A stretch of 64,000 bases of DNA, taken from NCBI GenBank assembly GCA_029891385.1, contig CM057228.1:62254523-62318522 (forward strand). The letters run 5' to 3'. Within the stretch, counting starts at the first letter, position 1. The number at the start of each line of letters is the position of its first letter. The notes under the pieces are model-generated. The model was given only the letters and a program-made list of their open reading frames with translations, was not told the DNA's origin and did no database searches. The translations under genes and the position numbers were made by a program. Of the stretch, positions 57,880-64,000 are shown piece after piece. The stretch is from Erythroxylum novogranatense. Taxonomy: Eukaryota; Streptophyta; Magnoliopsida; Malpighiales; Erythroxylaceae.

Positions 57880-60327
57880 TGTCGGTCGTCAACGCAAGTG
57901 CACGTTTCTATCGTCAAGTAGTAAAAATATCGATCCCACAGAGATCAAATTAGTTAAAAAATAATAATACTCGTAATAACTTCTAATTTAAGCTAATAAC
58001 ATAAAAATTAAAGAAAATATTGAGTGATTGTGGTTTGAAAAATGAAATAAAAACGAGAATTAAAGCTAAATAAAATTATAAGAATTATCAATGAAATGAA
58101 AATCTAGGAATTTAACTTCCCCCTTGATTTTACCTCGGTGTCGAAATTTTCTCGATTTAATTCATATACCGGGTTTGATAACCTAAGATTCAGAATTAAT
58201 TACTAAGCCCTCCCAGATCATTAGTAATTCTAATCATCGAACCAATTTCCTATATTTCTATGGTAAATTGTGATAATTCGATGATAGCTTTATCGAATCA
58301 ATCTTAATGTGGTTACTTAGGGTGGATAGGTATCTCCGATCCTAGACACAAATCACTACTTAAAGTGATCCTAAGTTATTGCAATTTTCTTCCAAATCTA
58401 TTGCTCCTCGTTACGCTACACAAAGATTAAGAAAATCAATTTCATAGGTGATCAAATTATGAAAAGCATTAAGAACAAATTGCAATAATCAAACCTTTAA
58501 GTAAAAACGGGCATAAGAAATTAAACAGAGAAAATACCAATTAATCGAGATTACATCAAGGGTTCCATTAAAATCCTATAATGAAAAGATTAGTTACTCA
58601 TAATAATAGTAGCAACAATAAAAATAATAAAAGCAAGCATCATGAATATGAAATGAGTAGAAAGAATGGAAGAACAAATGATAAATTGCTTGGTCTTGGA
58701 GTCCTCCTCTCTTGTATCGTTGATGCTTGTACCAGTAGCGTTAAAGAGCTGTCCCAGTAGCGTTGAAGAAGCTTGCTTTCTTGGCCAATGAGTGGAGAGT
58801 AACGTTAGTGGAGAGTGAGTGTTGAGTAGTGCTCTCTTGGGTTCTGTCGTTTGTGTCCTTCCAAAAAAGCTGAATCTATCTCCCATAAAAATGGACCCCT
58901 CTTCTTTTTAATATGTAACGTCACCACCCTTTCCAATGAATGGAGTTTGTTTTATTCATAATAAATGAGTGCTGGAGAGTTTTCTTCAACGTGATTTTTC
59001 CTTGCCTCTCCACGTGTTGCTACAGTAATTCTCCTCTGATTTATTTCCTTAAGCTTCTCTTGACACTGCTCTTCACTCCTAGGCGTGATTTTCTTGTTAT
59101 TTTCGTTGACTCCACGCCAGCTGTCTTCATCAACTTTTGCCTTTATCTTTTTCCTTCTCCACCAGCTGCCTTCATTCACGTTGCTGTCCAGTGTTTTATC
59201 TCCACTTTCTTTCTTCACCTATTGCTATCGTCTCCTATCTCCAATAGTTGCCCCAATATGAGTTTCGTTTGTTGCTTGCTTCAATTGTCATGCCCACTAG
59301 CCACCATTCTATTCCTCTTCACGCTGCTGCCTCTTTTACGTGACTTGTGTGCTATCCCATCTGCTGTTTATTTTCACGCCTAGCTGTTACCTCCGCATGT
59401 TGCCTTGGATCACGCCCATCTGTCTTCTTTTTATATTGATTTCGTAGCTTGTTTATTTGCTCTACGCCGACCCTCTTCTCTATGGCTCTTGTGCTTTTTT
59501 AATTTTTAATCCCCCCTTGCCTAGCGTCAAATACGTTCTTTTTGTAGCTCTCACATTTCCTTGATTTAATTCAACGTTGCTGCTCCACATGCGTGATTCA
59601 ATTCTTAATGCCTTAAGTTGTTTAACTCCAGCCTTGCATTTTTATCTTTCCACGTGTTGCCTTATCTGTTCTCATGGGTGAATTTCCTCCTCAGCTATCT
59701 CCATCTCACGCGTGTTTCTCATTCATCACTATGGCTTGTCTTCCTCTCATCATTTAATTTTTGTCTCATAGACCATAGATGCTTGACTTTTAGTTGCCGC
59801 ATCATAGCCTCTTGATTTATTTCCTGTCTTTAGCTCATGCCTCATGCCTCATGCGTGATCCACCAGCTGTCCTCCTCATTTGCAACGTTTAAGAGCTTCC
59901 AACTGATTTATTGCCTCTAAAACTCTTCTGTCGCTGGAGGGAATGCCTGACGTGACAATTAAAATGTCACACTCATATAAATCCTTGCTTGTCCTCTTGC
60001 ATGTGTTATTATAAGGAGTGTTGCCGCGTGTTGCTTCATCCAGCTCTTAAAAATCCCTACCCTCTTGTAGCTCTTTTGACAATTACAAATGCCACTCAAT
60101 TAAATCTCAATTCTGTTGTGCTTGATTTGCCTTCCCTCAAATTAATTATTGTTGTGGTCTTTTTTTTAATTAAAAAAATATTTCCTACAAATTAAACAAG
60201 ACCCAATAAAAATGCAGATTAAGATAAACTAAATAATTTAGTAGGAAAAATACGTATAAGACCCAATAATTAATCCAGAAATGAAGGGAAAATGCCATTA
60301 ATTCTAATGATAAAAATACATCCAACA
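57880..60327 (-). mobile_element. Athila 5' LTR
   Basis: 2,448 bp, pairs with 35503-37979. Ends match exactly and the TSD CATTA follows at 60328. Differences are scattered single bases and small indels plus one deletion of about 30 bp near 59635. Confidence 0.95.
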
Positions 60328-60332
60328 CATTA

Positions 60333-60862
60333 ATTGCATTATAATTTTTTCTAAGGACAATTGATACTGCAAATTGTTATTTTATATTGTAGGAAAAAAA
60401 AGAATCAAAAGATCAGAAGAGTCAACAGGGCGTGAGGTCCTCAACGCGCATCGCGGCGCAACGAGAAGAAGGCTCGCCGAGGCAAAAACTAATCATCTCA
60501 TCGCGGCGCATCATCAGACAAAAACGTGTCTCGACATCGATTAATTGTTCCGCCGCGACGAGCGATCCAAGAAGTACACATCGCGGCGCAGCTCCTTCCA
60601 CGTCACAGGGAATGGTCGAGTATCCGGACTTAATTTAGAAAATCCTCTCACTATTCCGACCCGACCCGCGACCCATCTTATAAAAACCTTACCAAATTAG
60701 GTTAAGGGGGATCGAACATTGAGGGAGAGAAGAGATAGATGAGCGAAGAGAGAACAAAATAATTCATGACCTCACCACCCAAGGTTCCCTTCGGGGTTCC
60801 CTAGGTAGAATCTTTGCATACGTTTTCCTTTTCATTTCCACCGCCGACTCCACCATGAGTAG
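60333..60862 (+). mobile_element. Right part of Tat-like LTR split by Athila
   Basis: Continues 35395-35502. TTGTAGGAAAAAAAAGAATC, then CAGAAGAGTC, a TATA-like CTTATAAAAACC (about 60677), AGGTTCCCTTCGG and the end-like CACCGCCGACTCCACCATGA are typical of Tat/Ogre-type LTR text. Three copies of TCGCGGCGCA lie at 60451, 60501 and 60581. It is cut at 60863 by a B-type LTR, with AGTAG (60858-60862) as the expected TSD. Confidence 0.55.
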
Positions 60863-63843
60863 TGTTGGGCCCCGAAAATTTTTATTTTATTTTATTTGAA
60901 TTAATTAATTATTTATTTATGGATTTATTCGTTAATTATTTTATTTTGTCTTAATTGATTTAATTATGTGTTTATGTAAATATTTTTATGTTGGGCTTGG
61001 AAATTAGAAGTTAGAAATTAAATGAAAGCTTGGGCTTAATATTGGAAAGTATGGGCTTAGGTAAATGGATTAAGTAGAAGGAGGATTAATAATAAGTGGG
61101 TTTGGTGGAAGTAGGCCTTGGGAGGTGGAGGCCCAAAAGCCTTTATGTAAGGGGAAAGCCAAAACTATGTAGTTTTGGTGTAGGATGAATTAAAGGAATT
61201 AAAGAAGAGTTAAAGGAAGAGGAGGAGAAGAGAGTGTCGTAGAATCCAAAGGAGAGGAGAAGAGAAGGAAAACGTGAGCTAGCCAAGGAAGAAAGGAAGA
61301 GAGAAAATCGTGGGAGGCTTGTGGAGAAGAATAAAGAAGGAGAAAAAGAAGAGAAATCAAGAGCTTAAGGTAAGTATCTATCTTCCTTTGAGTTAGATTC
61401 AAGAAATGGGATGAAATGAAGGTTAGGGTTTGTGTAGGAATGAAGAAAGAAAGAAGAGATGAGTGGTTTTGTGATTCCGAAGCTAGGGTTGGTTGTTTTA
61501 GCTTAAATGGGCTATGGGTAGGTTAGGTTTAAGACTTCGTTATCGATTTATCGATTCTTGAATGTTTCGACTTTTCCAATGAGTTTCGAAATGTGCTTTA
61601 TTGAAGGGAACCAAGGAAACCTCACTCAAGAGAGAGAAGAAGCGCAATCGTGAATCCGGATTTCCGACGATAGGTGGGTAACATTTTTATAGTTGTTGTG
61701 TAATGGGCAAATGCCCTATGTGTGCTATCTTTGCTATAATATGTGTATATTGAAAGTGTATTTACATTGCTTTGAATGAAAAGTGCGAAACCATGATGAT
61801 TTGAAAGTATGAAAGAAGCATGAAATGCTATTGTTGTGCTTGAATATGTGAGCATAAATGAGTTGTGTTGGGCGAGAGAGAACCTACTTCGATAAGTCAC
61901 GTGCACGTTGACCCCCATTAGCCTTCTCCCGGCTGCCTGCTTTAGGCTTACGAGATCCGAAAAATGGACTCGTCGTGATTACGGTAAACTTCGGTTTCAA
62001 ATCGTGTTTATGGAACTCTCGAGCCAATTGCTTGCATCCCATCATTTATTTGTGTTCATGATGCATAATATGTGTTTTAATTGCAAGAGGATTCCATGTT
62101 ATGCTTTATGTGATGAGTTGAGTTAATTGCCAATGCTTTGAATTATTAATGATGTGTGTGTGTGGCTCATTACTCGATGGCTATAAACTTGTTAGCCATC
62201 GAGCCGTGTTTAAGCTCACCACATTCTCCTCCTCGGTGAAAATTCAAGTTGAGAGTTGAACCTTGCAAGGCATCGACATCACTCCAAGAACTTAGGAACT
62301 TTTGTATTAAGTTAATAACTAGCTTTTGGAATAGCTTTGTAAGCATATTGACCATTGAGCATCTCATCTTTTGTGTTTTGTACTTGATTTTGATGAATAT
62401 GCCAATATGTAACCAAAGCTATGCATGAATCTTTCTTATGATTGGAAAAGAGAATGAGAGCTCTAGTACTCTCTTCATTATATGTTTTTGTTGATTTGTG
62501 ACCTATGTGTGAAGCATGTGTACCATTCTTTTAAGTTTGGAGATTTCTGTTGGGTGTCTGCTGGGTTTTTGCCTTGAAAGAGCTTGCTGGAAAATCTCCA
62601 AGGTTAGGAGTTGTAAAAGTTTTGTAAATTCGGTATGTTGCATTTTCGATATTTACGTGTTGTTAGAGGATTGTATGGAGCTTTATGACTCCTCGAGAGT
62701 GATAAAGCGAGCTGTAGGTTCTTCTAAAATGTTTATAAGCTATTTATGAGGGATTAAAATGGTAGGTGTGAGTGGTTAGAATTAAATGTAGGTGCTGTCA
62801 AATGACATATTTTTAGACAGAACCTTTGTGACCATTTTGACCCTTATAGAGTTGGAATTTGGGTGATAATCTTCATGAAAATGTAGATCTTTCTTTCTCT
62901 ATGAAATAGACACCAATTTTGTTAAATTTGGAGTTCGAATGGAAAGTTATGACCTTTGCAAGTGGAGATGCATCAGTAGCAAAACCAGACGATGATCAGA
63001 GCAAAAACCGGGACGATGCATCATGGCAAAAACCAGACGATGCATCGAAAGCAAAAACCGACGATGCAATCAGAGCAAAAACCAGATGATGCATCTGTAG
63101 CAAAAACCAGACGATGCATGAAAGCAAAAACCAGACGATATTCTATCAGTAGCAAAATCGGCGATGTTCTCGCTCATCTCCGTCGATTTTGCTGAGGATG
63201 ACATCATCTCCGTCTGATTTTTTGCTAAGGATGACGTCATCTTCGTCTCATTTTATCGTCTGCTTTTTGTCTTACGACCCTCTTCCTTCTTTTGGCCATA
63301 ACTTTTGCATGGACCTCCGATCGACCTCATTCTCGAAGCATTGGATTTCTAAAAGATTTTTCTACCTTTCTACACTGGACTTATCAGATTTTCTTTCAAA
63401 TTGAAAATGGTGGTTTGAAGCGAAGCATGGCGATCGGTTGATAAGGGCTGACTATGCTTCAGAAATTTTAAAATATCTTGAGCTATAGAGTCCGATCAAC
63501 GTGATTCTTGTTTTAAATTAAACTAGAGGCATAAACCTACAAGTTTTATGAAGAGACCGATCAGTGATTAAGCCTTTAAGATTTTCAAATGCTTACCAAG
63601 TCGGTAGTGCTCGATTTTGATTGTTTTCTTGAGATAGTGTTTTAACCATAACATCTTCATTCCTAACCCGAATTGAGCGACTCCATTGCGTTGGAATCGT
63701 GAGATCCGAGGGATCATTTTATCAAGAGCTAACCCTAATTTTATAAAGTGAAATTTTTCCATATTTGTGATTAGCATATGTGTTGGTTGTGGGTCTTCTA
63801 CTTTGGATGGGTCCGAATGTTGGGCTTTGAGACGGGTCCAACA
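60863..63843 (+). mobile_element. 5' LTR of family B element
   Basis: 2,981 bp, TGTTGGGCCCCG to ACGGGTCCAACA, followed by a PBS. In order: purine-rich stretch (61200-61360), GGTAAGTATC donor-like site (61369), GGTGGGTAAC (61673), M4 GTCACGTGCACG (61900), M5 AAGCTCACC (62211), a TGTAGATCTTTC module (62885), a tandem cassette (62970-63265), the GGCCATAACTTTTGCATGG block (63294), the GAGCTATAGAGTCCGATC block (63480) and the CCGAATTGAGCGAC block (63668). The internal region and 3' LTR lie beyond the window. Confidence 0.88.
62970..63265. repeat. Tandem cassette with inverted arms (GCAAAAACCAGACGATG)
   Basis: About seven units of GCAAAAACCAGACGATGCATC with small changes (62990-63160) are followed by inverted versions CATCTCCGTCGATTTTGCT, CATCTCCGTCTGATTTTTTGC and CATCTTCGTCTCATTTT. 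One perfect TGACGTCA lies at 63232. A transcript could fold into a long imperfect hairpin. Confidence 0.88.
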
Positions 63844-63848
63844 TTGTT

Positions 63849-63859
63849 TGGTATCGAGC
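63849..63859 (+). other. Primer binding site, variant
   Basis: TGGTATCGAGC starts six bases after the LTR end. It lacks one A compared with the iMet-type TGGTATCAGAGC, either a mutation or a missed base. Confidence 0.75.
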
Positions 63860-64000
63860 TTAGGCTTACTCCTAGGCTTAAAATGTATAGTAGGAACATT
63901 GTATGTGATTAAATGTTTATTTTATGAATTGATTGTTTGCATTACGTGACATGCATATCATGCATACATATAGGAACTAAGCTTAAAAGCAATTGTAGCT
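63860..64000 (+). mobile_element. Start of internal region of family B element
   Basis: About 140 AT-rich bases after the PBS; nothing codes here. The element continues outside the window. Confidence 0.6.

Larger units (their letters stand above)
35503..60327 (-). mobile_element. Full-length Athila element, nested host of a Tekay element
   Basis: Two LTRs (35503-37979 and 57880-60327), perfect TSD CATTA (35498-35502 and 60328-60332), a tRNA-Asp-type PBS (57873-57856), a TTTGGGGGCATT PPT, and gag and pol in the order gag, protease, reverse transcriptase, RNase H, integrase (no chromodomain). Wording of the proteins (FMDD box, DLGASINLMP protease, [10 protein letters not shown]) fits the Athila clade of non-chromovirus Ty3/gypsy elements. 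Without the nested Tekay (12,468 bp plus one TSD copy) the element is about 12.35 kb, a normal Athila size. Several stop codons make it non-functional. Confidence 0.95.

Overview
This window is repeat-derived plant DNA, most likely heterochromatic or pericentromeric sequence from a flowering plant (probably a eudicot). It is AT-rich and has no intact host gene. Nearly everything in it belongs to LTR retrotransposons of the Ty3/gypsy type, with two decayed L1-type LINEs, one candidate SINE and one duplicated exon of a host ABC transporter gene. I saw no bacterial features, tRNA, rRNA or CRISPR. No translation or alignment beyond reading by eye was possible, so divergence values are rough.

Layout. 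1-5942: a non-autonomous element with giant LTRs (about 4.7 kb; family 'A') and only 481 bp between primer binding site (PBS) and polypurine tract (PPT). 5943-8787: 3' part of a second long LTR (family 'B1') with a large tandem array and a duplicated LTR-end/PBS region. 8923-11632: a solo B-type LTR with target-site duplication (TSD) CATGG. 11638-14815: 3' end of an Athila/Tat-like element on the plus strand; 18862-20921: a related 3' end on the minus strand. Between them lie another LTR fragment, a minus-strand L1 remnant with its 5' end (15241-18055) and an Athila-type gag remnant. 20922-24308: 5' part of another A-type LTR. 24309-24545: SINE-like unit. 24546-26385: plus-strand L1 remnant. 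26388-27530: LTR-like repeat rich in palindromes. 27531-28290: microsatellite, short tandem repeats and one ABCG/PDR transporter exon. 28421-33038: complete 4,618-bp A-type solo LTR, minus strand, TSD TATAC. 33600-35345: broken chromovirus pol, minus strand. 35395-60862: a Tat-like LTR split by a full-length Athila element (35503-60327, minus strand, TSD CATTA), itself split inside its reverse transcriptase by a full-length Tekay-type chromovirus (42328-54795, minus strand, TSD TCCTC). 60863-63843: 5' LTR of a further B-type element with its PBS, running off the window.

The most unusual pattern lies inside the long LTRs. Seven of them, from at least three families, share a modular plan: a block with a GTTGTAG-containing unit that recurs about every 180 bp in several copies, then a short, family-specific cassette of palindromes or short tandem repeats, then a conserved block (CCATAACT...CCGACCTCCGATTGAG...GCGTTGGATTC). 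The cassette motif differs in every family and even between the two LTRs of one Tekay element. In families A and B the large blocks are circularly permuted relative to each other, although each family has its own valid LTR ends.
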